A DNA stretch of 64,000 nucleotides, from assembly GCA_037903475.1 (NCBI GenBank), contig JBAJFG010000172.1, positions 3,526,001-3,590,000 of the forward strand. The letters are read 5' to 3'. The translations under genes and the position numbers were made by a program. Below, piece by piece: positions 1-11,415 of this stretch (positions are counted from its first letter, which is position 1; every line of letters starts with the position of its first letter). The DNA is from Ancylostoma caninum. Taxonomy: Eukaryota > Nematoda > Chromadorea > Rhabditida > Ancylostomatidae. The notes under the pieces are model-generated. The model did no database searches. It was not told the DNA's origin and saw nothing but the letters and a program-made list of their open reading frames with translations.

Positions 1-1114
1 ATCTCGACCGCCTCCATAATTTTTCCCTGGAAGAAGAATGGAAACATAAAACTCGGAGACAGAACAATTCTGAATTGCCTCAGAATTCTTTTGAAAATCT
101 TATAACTAACACAAACTTGCAAATAACGCGAGACACGAGGAAAATCAACGAAACTAAGGGTGCTGTAATTCGTTTCAAAGTGTTCCCTTAGCTGGGTCCC
201 ACCACGGTTTCTTGTCAAGGATGTACGGAGCCTGGGCACGTACTGAAAATGTCAACCGTTATTGCTTCACAACTTGTACGTGCAACACTAGTGATGTGAT
301 ATGAAGGCCATGTATTTTTTTTCTGTAGTCTCTTTGACTTCAATTCCGGACTTTCGACGGGCGTCCAGAGATTGGACTTCCAGAGTGTCGTTACGTACTT
401 TCTTATTAACTGGTTTTGTTTCACCGCGATTGCCTTCAGCCATTTTCTGTGTATTATCATTAGGAATGTTTCTCTGTATTGCTTGCCAATATGTTGTGTT
501 TAAAGGCAGCACCCACGGAAACTTTCGAATTCGATATGGGACATAGGCGAAAGTCAGCTATTCAGGTGAGTAAAGATTTGTTGTAAAATGACGAGTAAAA
601 AAGGTGTTGTGATAAGCAAAACAAATAATGGAAGCTGATTGCTAGGAAACAGCTTTAGTCTGAAAAGCAAAGGAGTGAGCGCCCATGAAATCAACTTAAG
701 GTAATGCTCCGCTGCCTCCACAACTCGATCGAACCCTACGCTGATCCAGATGATCCATGATCTTACACATTCAACTGGCCGTATCCTAGAAAGGGTTAAA
801 TATTCCGTACAAGTGCTTTTGCAGGATTGTTGGCACATTTGCTATTGTTCCAGAACGACAAAATCTCAGACACGGAAATTCCCGTGGTTGTTTAAAATGG
901 TTTTTGGAAGAAGCACATGATTTGAACATAGGATCGTCTGATTCTTTATTTATTTTTTTATTTATTTGTTGCACTCAAGGTGCTCCAACCAAATTACGAA
1001 GAGTGGCAATGTTAGTACTGCTATATCTCAAAGTGAAACAAAGAACATAAGACTGGAACAGGCGGGAAAAACAAGGCTAGTTGCTCCTAGGCTTGCCGAT
1101 AGATGACGTTATTC
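1..1114. other. AT-rich flank without a supported gene
   Basis: I see only short overlapping open frames on both strands, with no consistent splice chain or recognisable domain. There is a short TTTA/ATTT run near 940-965. The adjoining GC-rich block (from 1115) is described separately. Confidence 0.4.
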
Positions 1115-2027
1115 TGTTTAATTCTCACAGGGTACAATACCCTCAAGGAATCCGTCACAGCTCTATGCGTAGTGTCGCACCCGGTGCGGGCGTCGGTGGT
1201 AGCACCCGAACCGGACACGACAAAAGAGGGTTCTACCTGAACCCGCAAGGCTACTGGAGGGTAGTACCGCAGCGCACAGAGACAGTGGGCTCGCAAGCCA
1301 GCGGGCAAAGTGTAAGAGGCCTACTACCCTAAGCGAGCGGCAAGCGGGCGCGAGCGTAAACTTAGCGAACTTAGCATAGACTGCCTGAGACCTCAACCGA
1401 GATGATCCTAGAGCCCAGCACATAACTAGTGTCCTTCAACCGGATATTACCAGATATGGATGATGTTCACATTGTCCTTCTTCTTCACACATTACACCGA
1501 ATAAATAGCCACCTTCATATTCCTCATCAAATATACATCAATACAATAACAGAACTAAACCACAAGATGTTATGGGTCAAGTTATGAACCGGCCTGGTGG
1601 ACACGCGCGGCGCCTGGCAGGATCGTGACGGCGGCTCGACATGATCTTCTGTAGCATCGACTTGGCGATCGTGGAATCCATCATCATCGAACGGCAAGAC
1701 GGCGACCAGCATCTTTGGTGGAACCATGGGCCATTGCGGCTGAGCGGAGTCGTTCGAGCGGGACGAACGCGAATGAGGCGAATGAACCCATGAGAACGCG
1801 AGGGCGCCTTTTATAGTGCTGCCGCGTGGGAACGGTACTCGAGAGCATGCGCGGTCTTGAGAAAGTACCGTATCCCGTGGGACCGCCGATGGAAATGGCG
1901 CGCACACACCATGCGAGTGTATTTGAACCGGTGTAGGACGTCGTTTCACACTGCAGGCGGATTCAGACCGGGATGTTGACGTCGGTCAAATGAGTCCTCG
2001 AATGGAAGTGTTACGAGAGTCACAACA
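1115..2027 (-). mobile_element. GC-rich LTR-like block (possible solo LTR, minus orientation)
   Basis: Read on the minus strand, this roughly 0.9-kb block starts with TGTTGTGA and ends with ATTAAACA, the TG...CA pattern of an LTR. It carries a clear TATA box (ACTATAAAAG, complement of 1808-1817) followed by a GC-rich leader. Base composition is far richer in G+C than the flanks. BEL/Pao and other nematode LTR retrotransposons have TGT...ACA ends. I found no matching 5-bp target duplication and no internal gag/pol next to it, so a solo or truncated LTR, or even a cellular promoter, remains possible. Overlapping short ORFs here look incidental. Confidence 0.33.
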
Positions 2028-3161
2028 CGTAGGACTGCAGATTTATGGTTAATAGCAATTGGACTTTACTCTTCTCAATCAGTGGGAGCATGTTAAATAT
2101 CACTACGCTCTACATGTGGGCAAATGAACGCAGGGAGACGTCACACGAACGGTTGAATAATTCTAGTGGTAGTGAGGTACTCTGAGAAGAAATGCAAGGC
2201 TCAATGATGTACGAAAACGTCGTCGGTGTACGTAATGGGTAGTGGTACAAATCCGGTAGATTATCCCATGGCTGTCATCTGTGGCTCCTGTACTCATGAC
2301 ACATGAAGCGTAGTTTTCGGCAACAGAACGGATTTTTATTCGACAAATATAGCAAAATCAATAGCGAACGGCTTTGTTCGAGCGCCATACCATTCAGTGC
2401 CTGATTTCCCCGTGCAAATGGTTCTGAATGATAGTCTCTTCCGGAAGTTTCGTGGAATTTTGTTCTTTCGGATAGCTCTTTCTGATATTCTAGCTCTTGA
2501 ATCCGTGGCTGACCGTTGAATTATAGATCTTTGTACCAAATTAGGTAATCATTCACGGTAACATTTCCTGTGGTTTGAGAACGTTCAAATATTGTTCTTA
2601 ATTTGGCTGTTGTTATATTATTTCATAAGTTACCCAATTTTGAAGGAAAATGCGGTGACTTTACAGCGTTAATTTAAAAATTTCGAGCGATTTTCCGGTG
2701 GTATTAGGTAGATGAGCCAACTGAACAGCACATGCCCTGGACCTCTCTGCCAAAATGTAAACAGGATTTGGCTACTATTTCCATTTTTTGACAACTTTCA
2801 AACGAGTTTCTAATTAGTGGCTTCGTTGCAAGCTCGACTAACACCACTAGATTAACATCCTAGGAAACTAGTTTTCAACAAGTTTTTATCCAATGACCAC
2901 AAGTAAGCGGCAAACCAACCGTTCCACAACATATCTTCCAATCAGAATAGCTTCTCATCCTACTTTGTCGTCATAATAAATATACCAAAAAATATATAAA
3001 AAATATCAGGTTGCCAAATAAGTTTCGGCGTTTTTTTTCAAGTATTGAAACTTTATGTGGGGTAAGGGCTTGGCGATCGATAAAGGCAGTGGGTATGGAT
3101 GAGGGGTAAAGGGGATAACCTTTAATTCTCAACATTTTCAGGGAACGTTCATAAAGTAGGC
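2028..3161. other. Intergenic DNA, no gene seen
   Basis: This is AT-rich unique-looking sequence. The few open frames are under 70 codons and show neither splice signals nor domain features. Confidence 0.4.
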
Positions 3162-3626
3162 GTCGATGAGGATGCGTTGTTGCGCCCTCGTGGAGCACGT
3201 CACGCGACCGCGCCGCGCGTGCCGGAATTCGATATCGTCCGCTGCCGTAACGCTATTCTTAGGCGTTTTTCATCCCAACTTGATGAGTTTTATATGATGG
3301 TTCACATTTCTACGTGTTTCTCGGATCTCCATGTGCCAGCGCTATCTTTCTCCGATTTTGATTTTGCTGTTAGTTCTTTCCACTCCTCAGGTGTACCCAG
3401 GGAAGAGCGATATTTAAAATGAGGACATCCACAGCATAGACATTCAGGAAGCACGAAAAACCTATGAGAAATGCGACGAAACCAGAAAAACGGTCAAAAA
3501 TCGTCAGATAGGACGAAGAAGGCCTAAAAATACCATTGGCCACGGTATCGATTTTCGCCACGTGCGGCGCGGTTGCGCGGCGTGTTTTTTGAGGCCGCGA
3601 AAAACGCACCCCCCCCCCCCATCGAC
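3162..3626. mobile_element. MITE-like element with about 110-bp inverted ends
   Basis: The left end (3162-3275) and the reverse complement of the right end (3515-3626) align over roughly 110 bp. Both begin GTCGATG, run through a GC-rich core (GACCGCGCCGCGCG on the left, AACCGCGCCGCACG on the right after complementing), then a GATATCG/GATACCG block and a TTCTTAGGC/TTTTTAGGC block. The centre is AT-rich and non-coding. Two opposing ORFs of about 80 codons lie inside and are by-products of the inverted ends. No clear target duplication is visible. The same GC-rich core recurs at 6.6-6.9 kb and in the element at 60850-61119, so this belongs to a family of non-autonomous DNA elements. Confidence 0.7.
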
Positions 3627-4020
3627 CAGCTACTGGATATGTTTATCCAACGCCTTTGGCTTTTAGCACACTTTGGTAAACATAAAGTAAATAAATGAGA
3701 ATATCCACACGTTACACTGTCTGCGTGCGCTGCGTCATTAATGTGGAATCCATGCTTGTCTAAAGTCTATGAGCTGTACAGAAGAGAATGTACTAAGGAG
3801 GTATTGATTATTAGAAGGAATTTCGTTTCAAGATCAGTAATAAAATTTTCGAAATCCTGGAAAAGCCAAATATAGGAAAGTAGAGAGCTCCGATGCCACC
3901 GTTTACATACATACTAGCACTCCAGCAGTTGTAATCAACTCCCTTCGCTCACCATTCACGTTTCCTACCTGTCTCACTTGTGAATCCAGAGCTAACCTTC
4001 CTGATTTTGCTGTGCTTCTC

Positions 4021-4037
4021 ACTTAGCTAGCGGTGCG
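4021..4037 (+). promoter_or_regulatory. Likely spliced-leader acceptor upstream of ERp44 ATG
   Basis: A pyrimidine-rich stretch ending in CTTCTCACTTAG lies 11 bases before the ATG at 4038, with no upstream coding exon of matching frame. In nematodes an AG this close to the start codon is typical of SL trans-splicing. This is inferred from position and sequence only. Confidence 0.45.
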
Positions 4038-7000
4038 ATGCGAGAATTGGTGGTGCTGGCTACGCTTACCCAATTGGCGTTAGCAAACGATGTGGCGTTC
4101 ATGACTTCTGACAATGTGGACGAGCTCCTGAAGAAGCACCAGGTAAGCTCACCAGAAATCGTTCTATTGAAAAAAAAACATTTTGTCAGGACGAAATCCT
4201 GTTTATTTAAGATCGTATTTGTGTCATTCGGCGCCGATTGGTGCCCGTATTCCCAAGCGCTACGTCCGATTTTCGAAGAAGCCGCCACCACATTCAAGAA
4301 GAACAACCCATTGGCGGATGTACTATGGGTTTATGTGGATTGTGTGATGGAGGTGACCTTGCATACCTTGCAGGCCCGTACAACACAGCTGAACCATTGA
4401 AAAATCTTCAGGGCGAAGTGTGCACTCGATTTTTTATCAGCAAATATCCTACAATGAAGGTGTTCGTCTACGGTGATATGATGAAGAACGAGTACAGGTA
4501 AAAATTTGCAGAAATTTCTTGGAATCACTAGGATTTTTCCATAGAATTAATGGGTACAGAGTGGATTTGCGCGCTATGGATATCTCAGATTGATTGCTCT
4601 GATTCCTTAATAGTTAATCGCTACATTTTTCGTGAAAATCATTCACTTTTTTCACACATTTCCTTGTAAATTGTTATTGATGATGCAGAATATTTATATT
4701 TCGCAATAATATTAATCAGTTTACAACTGGAGATACGGGTTGGATCCATATTACCAGCTACGGTCCATTAGGATGAATCTGGCCAATTTCCGCAACGTTT
4801 ACCTTCCCTGCATTTCGCTATCTCTATCAGGCTTATCATAAGCCGTATGTGAGAGATAGCTGGAGACAATAATTCACAGATGAAAACAACGGTATGGCGA
4901 GAGGGTTTGCATGGCGGAAATCGGCCAGATCCATCCTAACTAACCATATTTATGTTCTGCTCAAAAAACCAGCAGTGATAGGCTGAAGGGGGGGGGGGGC
5001 GTGACAAGCTCTGGGATTGGTCCATTATCTCTGAATTTCCTAGTCTTCAGGACGAAAGCGAATCGACGATAGAAGCATAGGCGATAGTGAAAAACATGAG
5101 TATTGATCGGATCTTACATTGTTGCTCATTCACTCCCATAGCCGCGATGACAGGACGAATCCTTAAGACACCCTACCCACTCACCACTATTTAGGGAATT
5201 CGTCCATGGGTATGAAACAAAATTTTTTTCCTTACACGCGCAAATTTAAAGAAAATCTGGGAGTGAGCGAGTACAACCAATCATACATCTCGGCCCCGCC
5301 CACATTCCAGCATAAAGGTCCATTGCCGCGTGGGAAGTGTTTTCGCATATGGAAATCGCTAAATAGGTTCCTTTTTGCTTTTATCCTTCTCCCTTTACTC
5401 GGCCTCGCAATAAAAAAAAATTTCCCAGCCCTATCTGCAGCCTACCGTCACCTCCCCCCCCCCTCCCTCCCCAACCTTTTTAACTACTTCGCAATTGGAA
5501 TTCAGGTCATCTCGCACCGTCGAAAGCTTGGTGTCCTTTGTGGCTGGCCAATATGCTGGTTCTGTGAAAGAATTTCACAATTCTGATGATCTCTCGAAGC
5601 GAATGGACAAATCCAAGCGAAATATCGTGGCTTACATCAAAAGAGAAGGCGACGAATATAAAAATATCTATGTGAGTTTTTTGAGGGCGTGAATTAGATG
5701 GAACTCATGTCCTCGCCTCAGAATCTCGCCCTGCTACTCCGGGACTATTGCGACATATGGGTGCCGATGTTGGGAACCTTACAATCCGAGACGAAGACAC
5801 GGCTATATTTTGTACCGCCGGACAATGAGAGAACGACTGATGTGAGTATTCCTCGAAAATCTGGAAAATAACATTGCGTGACAGCGTTGAGGGAGATTTA
5901 TTTATTTGTTTATTTACTTATTTATTCATTTATGTGTTTATTTAATTAGGGAAGTCAGAAGCTCAAATACTATCGAAAAGATAAAATTTCACGAATTCGT
6001 GGCATTCACTACTGATGGAGCGCTACAGCCGTCGAAAAGAAGGGGGCGGAGCAAGAGTCTTTCTTGTGTGTCTGTCTCCTCTGCATCATTCCAGACTCTC
6101 TTTTCTCGTGGACGTTCGCGCCAGAGATGTTAGGCCCATAGCAAGAACTTCGGCGAACTTTCGCTGATTTATGCAGCTTACTACTAACTACTTATTGAAT
6201 TAATGGTTTAATTCCAAAAATTTCAAAAGTCATAGACAATCAATGCAAGAGTCCACAGCAAATTCAAAAAAATTACGGTGGGAACACGCAGCGCGAATGG
6301 GACGCGTCGCGTGCACGATTTCAGCCCATTTACCTTGTATATAACTATTTTGAAATGTTTCAGTTTGTCGGAGATCTGAAGAATTACACATATCTCAAGC
6401 AGTGGATAACTGACAAATGTATACCGTTGGTTAGGTGAGTTTCGCGGCGTTCACTTCCGGAAGAATTCCTGGAAAATTGATTTTTTTGGATCATGTTCGG
6501 TTTCCTGCGTGCAGTTGTTTAAACGCTCATTCATATGAATAATTTGAAGTGCATATATGGACGATATAATTTCAAAATGTAATACACGTGGTACAGTACA
6601 GTGATGGTCAACCGTTTTTGCACCGCAGAAAATGGGGACGCGGTGCGTCAGGCCAGTTGGGTGCTGCGTTGCCGAGATTTCCGCTTTGCTTACAGTTTCC
6701 ACGGCCAATTTCCTTGCATTGGTATTCCAACATATACTTACATTGTTGCTAACAAAACTCTCGGGAATTTTCGACAGCCAGAGCGTCCAGCTGGCTTGCC
6801 GCGTCGCGTGGATGCCGCGGCGCGACTTCGTTTTACGCAGTGCTGTAATGTTTGACCATAAATACATGTTGTGACATGTGAATATTTAGAAACTTTTTTT
6901 TGGGTAACATCCGTACCCCATGCGCTACGCATAGGCAGATTTTTGACAATTTTGGCAAATTGTCAAATCAAAATTTTTGACAAATTGTAATCTACTTTGG

Positions 7001-9069
7001 ATAGTTTTCTACTTATTTTTAGTAGGATTCAAACACCTTTCAGAATCATAGACTCAAAAAATTCCCCAAAGACGGATCTATTCCCCCAAGATGGACCTGA
7101 ATTTCTATGAATTTGCTAAGCTAGTGTAGTGTAAATTGTGGAATTCCAGAGAGGTCACTTTCGAGAATGTGGAAGGCCTCACAGAAGAAGGTTTGCCATT
7201 CTTGATATATTTCCGTGATCCTGCGAAAAAAGAGGACGAGAAGTTGTTTACTGATGCGGTGAGATATCCTTAGTTGATCTTTGATCTAGCAATCGATTAA
7301 GATTACTGTCCACAGCAACATTAAATGAGACGTTTAGGTGATTCGTGAACTCTATGATCAGCGTATGTCCATAAATCCGTTGCTAGCTGATGGATTCAAA
7401 TTCGTTCATCCCCTTAGGCATTTGGGGAAAACGACCAAGGTAAGCGAACAAAGCTACATATTTCTCTCTGTCTACAGCTTTTTTTTCGCTTTTTTATGCA
7501 CCGTGGGATGTTTCCGCAATTGTTCAACTCATTTATTATTTATCTATCACTAAATTGGCTATGCGAGAACTGGTCCCCATCAATTTTTCTTGCACTTTTT
7601 TCGTCTCCAATTTGAAGAATAGGCAGAATCACACAGGCTAGGGTTAAGCAGGTAGAGTTGCAGAGAAGATTTCGTTAGTGCTATTCTGGAGTACAAAAAG
7701 GACCACTTCTCGTGTCCGCATTCCAGAACAATTTGTTGATATTTCAGGATCTCCCCGTCCTAGCAATCGACTCATTTGTGCACATGTATCTTTTCCCGGA
7801 TATTTCACAATTATCACGGCCAGGAGTGTTGAAGCAGGTGAACTCGTTAGCAATTTCGTTAGTCATTCTGTAAATTAACGACGAAAGCAACTGAACAAGC
7901 GAGTTTTCTCATTTCTTAGCGCATGATAGAATATTTACCTAGAGATCTATTGTTTGCACATCTCTGGGGGTGAAAATAATGCATAACGAATTGTATGATA
8001 CCAATAAAGGGCTGGGGAGAGTGCGGAGCGTGGGAAAAAGGGGTCTCCACCGTTCTTGGGACCCATGTGGAAGCTAAAATTGATGAAACAATAATTATAA
8101 TAATAATCAATAATCAATAAAAATTATTTGAAAAATAATAGTAAAAATGAACAGTCGAAAAATAAAACTAATACAAGATTTTCATTTGTTTGTAGAATAA
8201 TTTTAAGCATTTGACGACTCATTTTCGAAAGGGGCTCGCACGTCTCTTTCTCTCCTTCTCCGCCCCTGCTTAACACCCCATGTTATAGGCCTGGATTATG
8301 CATGTATTCTTACGGAAAATTTATTTGTATAGATATTATTCCGTTTTTATATTATTCATTTCACTAAGTGGCGTCACTTAATAAATCCCATGGGGAAACA
8401 CAAGGCAACACCTTGTGTTGCTTCCAAATTACTCATCCTATCTGCGCATTGACGGATGCGCGGACGACGCACGCACGCAACGCACAAAATTCGTAGCGAT
8501 AGACGAGTGACTTCTACAGAGAAGTATTTGTTTTCTGCTGTATACCTTAAATATCTCCATAAAACCCGTCCACAATAGCCCAACCGCAAGGGATGCTTGT
8601 CCCTTAGCTGAGATCCTGTTCCTCTTCCCGGATTTCCTTAATTTCCTTAATTTCTAATTATCTTAATCTTCCTTCCTTAATTTCCTCCTCAGCCAAAAAA
8701 AAGTCGTTCGACAGTAGCTTTATTGTCGTAGCTACAATGAATAAATTTCGCTTTATTAGTTCGTAGAAGATCTACATTCTGGCGCACTTCACAAACGATT
8801 CCATCAAGAAGCTGAACAAAAGAAGGTGGAGATGGAGAAGTTCAAAAAGGAGCACAATATCGATGCTGATCTGGAAGATCGACGAGAGGAACAAAACCCG
8901 GTCGAGGTGCTGAATATCCTTATTTCTCCACGGAATCCATTTACCCATTGAGATTCAATTATTTTCTGGATTTTTTCAGCCAGTCAAGACAGCTCCTCCG
9001 GAGTCAGTATTCAAGGAATTGAAGCCTAGCGAGAAACGATATTCTCTCCTGCAGAAAACAGAACTCTAG
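4038..9069 (+). CDS. ERp44: ERp44-like endoplasmic reticulum thioredoxin-fold protein (11 exons, 408 aa)
   Basis: Exons: 4038-4142, 4212-4352, 4412-4497, 5506-5671, 5722-5841, 6364-6434, 7150-7258, 7338-7439, 7748-7837, 8760-8906, 8980-9069. All introns are GT-AG and all phases join, giving 408 residues against about 406 in vertebrate ERp44. The protein starts with a signal peptide (about residues 1-17), followed by a thioredoxin domain with the active-site stretch ADWCPYS (single Cys46, then Ser at the second position: the CxxS arrangement of ERp44). Two further thioredoxin-like domains follow, with family blocks such as FISKYPT, DKSKRNI, DKCIPLVREVTFEN, LTEEGLPFLI, LAIDSFVHMY and DLHSGALHKRFH. 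Known ERp44 retains thiol-bearing clients (Ero1, PRDX4, immunoglobulins) between Golgi and ER through mixed disulfides; its conserved histidines bind zinc. The C-terminus is KTEL, a KDEL-type retrieval signal. Introns range from 50 bp to over 1 kb and host repeats. The donor of exon 10 could be 8901 or 8907 (both in phase). Confidence 0.97.
4767..4943. mobile_element. Fold-back element in ERp44 intron 3
   Basis: The left arm (TTAGGATGAATCTGGCC) pairs with the right end read in reverse (TTAGGATGGATCTGGCC), and the match continues as CAATTTCCGC/CGATTTCCGC. The centre adds a second stem (GCTATCTCT with AGAGATAGC, and GGCTTAT with ATAAGCC). This gives a roughly 180-bp imperfect hairpin, typical of nematode fold-back MITEs. 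It carries no coding potential. The surrounding intron (4498-5505) otherwise holds low-complexity G and C runs. Confidence 0.6.
5897..5944 (+). repeat. TTTA-type microsatellite in ERp44 intron 5
   Basis: Imperfect tandem TTTA/TTTG units form a short AT-rich array. Similar short TTTA arrays occur at about 34176-34213 and 38157-38179, and the complementary AAAT array at 22086-22118. Confidence 0.75.
6602..6862. mobile_element. GC-rich MITE in ERp44 intron 6
   Basis: The left end (ATGGTCAACC...) pairs with the reverse complement of the right end (ATGGTCAAAC...). The arms continue over about 80 bp through GCACCGCAG / GCGCCGCGG, GACGCGGTGCGTCAGGCCAG / GACGCGGCAAGCCAG and TTGGGTGCT / CTGGACGCT. 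The element is about 260 bp, non-coding, and shares the GC-rich arm composition of the elements at 3162-3626 and 60850-61119. Two plus-strand and two minus-strand ORFs here are artefacts of the inverted arms. Exact ends are uncertain by about 10 bp. Confidence 0.6.
7564..7579 (+). repeat. Copy of a short dispersed motif GCGAGAACTGGTCCCCA
   Basis: The core GAGAACTGGTCCCC is present here, at 10666-10682, in reverse at 10928-10945, and as a one-base variant in reverse at 55169-55187. The two copies at 10.67 and 10.93 kb face each other. Conservation over 15-17 bases between otherwise unrelated flanks indicates a repeat family rather than chance. Confidence 0.6.
8000..8275. mobile_element. Decayed copy of the hAT MITE, in ERp44 intron 9
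   Basis: The interior aligns collinearly with the intact element at 16282-16566: GCGTGGGAA...GGGGTCTCC-CCGTT--T-GGGACCCA, then an AT-rich ATAAT/CAATAA centre, CTAATACAAGATTTT-ATTTGT and GACGACTCATTTTCG. The terminal CAGTGGCGGA repeats are no longer recognisable. This shows the family has an older copy inside the ERp44 gene. Confidence 0.75.
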
Positions 9070-9764
9070 CTGTTTACTGCTGTTGTAGCAAAGATTTGTT
9101 ATGTGACAAAATTTCAGGCATATTCTCGTTAAGCTAGTTTTATACTTGTTATTTATTTCTGTATCAGCCCGTTTCACTCATCTGGCTGTGGGCGGAGTCT
9201 GTCCTTTCGTGATCTGTTAGTTGGACAGCGCTTACAATTTGTTTTAATTCATAGGCAAAGAATTGTCACTGCTCCTTTCCAGCACAGTTGTGAGAGACGT
9301 GAAGCCTGAGAAATAATGGGTAAGCTCCGCCCAAAGCCTTGTGATTGAAATGAGCTAAAATCGGGTGTCTTCTCCGTCATTCCTCTCCGAAGCTGTGCTC
9401 TGCTCTTTCAATATGCATCTATGATTGTTATATGTATAATGTGCAATCAGTTTTTCTGTGATCCATAAAAATATTTTTATTGCATTATTTACAATGTGAA
9501 GCCAATTCCTGACATTTTTAGCGATTCAGAAAACCAATGCCTGACGATTATTTACTTGTTTATTTTCCTATGTACGGTACTTGAATTTTAGTAGAAACTA
9601 TGCAAGAATAGTGTTTCTAGGCGTTGAGGAAGCACAAATAGACTCAGCATTGACTTCGTGGGCGTGGCTTATTTCCACCTTTTTCGAACCGCCTTTAGTT
9701 CTGTTCACACACAGTAATTGTATCGCGAATTGTGCGTGTGGAGCACTGAACCTGAGAACGGCGG
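9070..9764 (+). other. ERp44 3' flank
   Basis: There is no clean AATAAA close to the stop; the nearest AT-rich candidates are around 9465-9480. A copy of the GGGCGTGGCTTATTTCC motif lies at 9659-9676 and a near repeat of it at 9887-9903. No coding exon is supported. Confidence 0.35.
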
Positions 9765-9835
9765 CAACGGGACTCCCTCATTGGCCGACTCGTCCAACTG
9801 GCCAATCACAGAGCTCGACCGTACCACCCTTCCCA
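9765..9835. mobile_element. Degenerate CCAAT-type fold-back
   Basis: CATTGGCC...CAACTGGCCAATCACAGAGCTCGACCG matches the centre and right arm of the fold-back at 43656-43762; the left arm has decayed. It is the oldest-looking of three copies in the window. ORFs running through 9581-9927 have no other support. Confidence 0.55.
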
Positions 9836-10665
9836 ATCATAGAGGGGTACGGCCGAAAAATCGAATTTACACAAAGATGACTAGGTGGGCATGGCTTATT
9901 TCCTTTTCCCTCCCGTTTTTCCATTGAATGAGCCTTGGTGGACAAATATGACCCAGAGCAATATCCACAAAATGTTTATTCCTTCCTTTTCCACTTACCG
10001 GATTATACACCAGCGAATTTCCGCTGCATTGTTCTAATATATTTTTATACAGAACTGTAACATTCTTGTAGATTTCTCAGAGAGGTATTTCTTCTCCTTT
10101 TTCCTTTTCTATGATTGATTTCTCAACGTCATAATTTTCTCTACGAGCCTAGAAAAAGCCGAACTGTTCCTGTCTAGCTCCGCCCACATAGTTCCGAACT
10201 GTACAATGAACAGATAAATACCCGTTCTCCTCTCTTCAACAAAACCTTTCCAAGGAATTTCCCATAAATTTCGCTGTCTCCTAATCAATACACTTCTTGT
10301 CCAGTTGTCCAGAAATGGACGCCGTTTTCAACATGAGAAGAGCATTTTATTACGCAATAAAAGTCACTAACGTGAAGATGCAAGGCAATATTACTTCACG
10401 ACAATCTGCCACTAGAGACGCATAGAAACTTTATACAAACTGACACAAAATTGAAAGACCCGATATTAGTGAATTCACACATGTGTTTGAGGCAAGGAGT
10501 TATAGATGGAAAGAATAGGCTAGAGAGCACATTCAACAGAAGAGAGGAAAAGAAAGAAAGAGAAATGGGAGGAATATGGGGAGAAAGGAAGAAGTTTAGA
10601 ATCGCTACAATAGACAAATTCACAAGTGGACTAGATTGAGAAGGTTGCACTACTTGATGGTGTGG

Positions 10666-10945
10666 GCGAGAACTGGTCCCCAGGCAAATTATAGGCTCAA
10701 TTCCTCGTGATTTCTTCAGTATCTTTACAGGAGAGGGTGTTAACATGACACTATACACATTTATTTATCTGTTTATTTACGTATAAATATATTTATTTAA
10801 CTAATTACTTACTTATTCATCTAATTAACTATACCTCTTTGAATTTTCCCACGACTTTATATATCCCAAATCTTTGTAACATTTCCCTCCCAAGAGTAGT
10901 GACTGCACAAGAAGGCTGGAAGACGCATGGGGACCAGTTCTCGCC
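10666..10945. repeat. Inverted pair of the GAGAACTGGTCCCC motif
   Basis: GGGCGAGAACTGGTCCCCAGG at the left is mirrored by GCATGGGGACCAGTTCTCGCCCC at 10926-10947, with about 245 bp of AT-rich, non-coding DNA between. The inverted match extends only about 17 bp, so this could be the remnant of a short-TIR element. Confidence 0.5.
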
Positions 10946-11208
10946 CCCTGCCTTCGAACTAAATATTGCAGGGAAACAGCGAATTATAGAGGAAATAACG
11001 AATGCAGAAGTAAGAATCAACAAGTGACATCCAGGTGAACGTAGCCTAAAGTGCATAGTTGAGCACTGTGATGGAATGTTAATTAATTAGCAAAATCGAT
11101 AAATCGATTGAAAAATAGCCTAAATGACTGAGCTCGGAGCTAGGATTATTATAGGCACATGAAACGGATTGTGAGAATAGTGAACACCTGAGATTCGCTA
11201 CGTGTGAT

Positions 11209-11253
11209 GGATCAGCTGATCGCCGAGTTCCACCTTGGATCAGCTGATCGCGA
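11209..11253 (+). repeat. Duplicated palindrome GATCAGCTGATC
   Basis: The 16-base string TGGATCAGCTGATCGC occurs twice, about 29 bp apart, each containing the perfect 12-base palindrome with a CAGCTG E-box core. It lies about 160 bp beyond the stop codon of the PY-motif gene (which is on the minus strand), so any regulatory role is speculative. Confidence 0.6.
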
Positions 11254-11415
11254 AGTCATCCAGAACATTTCCAGGACTGCTTAGTAAGACGCGGGGTTGA
11301 GCAGAACTATATACACGTCAGGGGAACAACCGCCACGGAAAAGCGGGTCTTGAGCAGAATTAGCCGCGTCGCATTGGAACCGCATCATGCCATAGTGTTG
11401 CAGACCGTTGCGATG

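Noticed and set aside
1527..1949. 140-codon minus-strand ORF
   Set aside because: It lies inside the GC-rich LTR-like block, spans its TATA box, and shows no retroviral or cellular protein motif.
3177..3609. Opposing ORFs of about 80 codons
   Set aside because: Mirror products of the inverted arms of the MITE at 3162-3626.
6451..6932. Several 64-138-codon ORFs in ERp44 intron 6
   Set aside because: They coincide with the inverted arms of an intronic MITE, and the ERp44 exons on either side join directly in phase.
10396..10758. 120-codon minus-strand ORF
   Set aside because: It is the complement of a GAAAGAGA-rich stretch, with low-complexity Ser/Leu/Phe translation and no partner exon.
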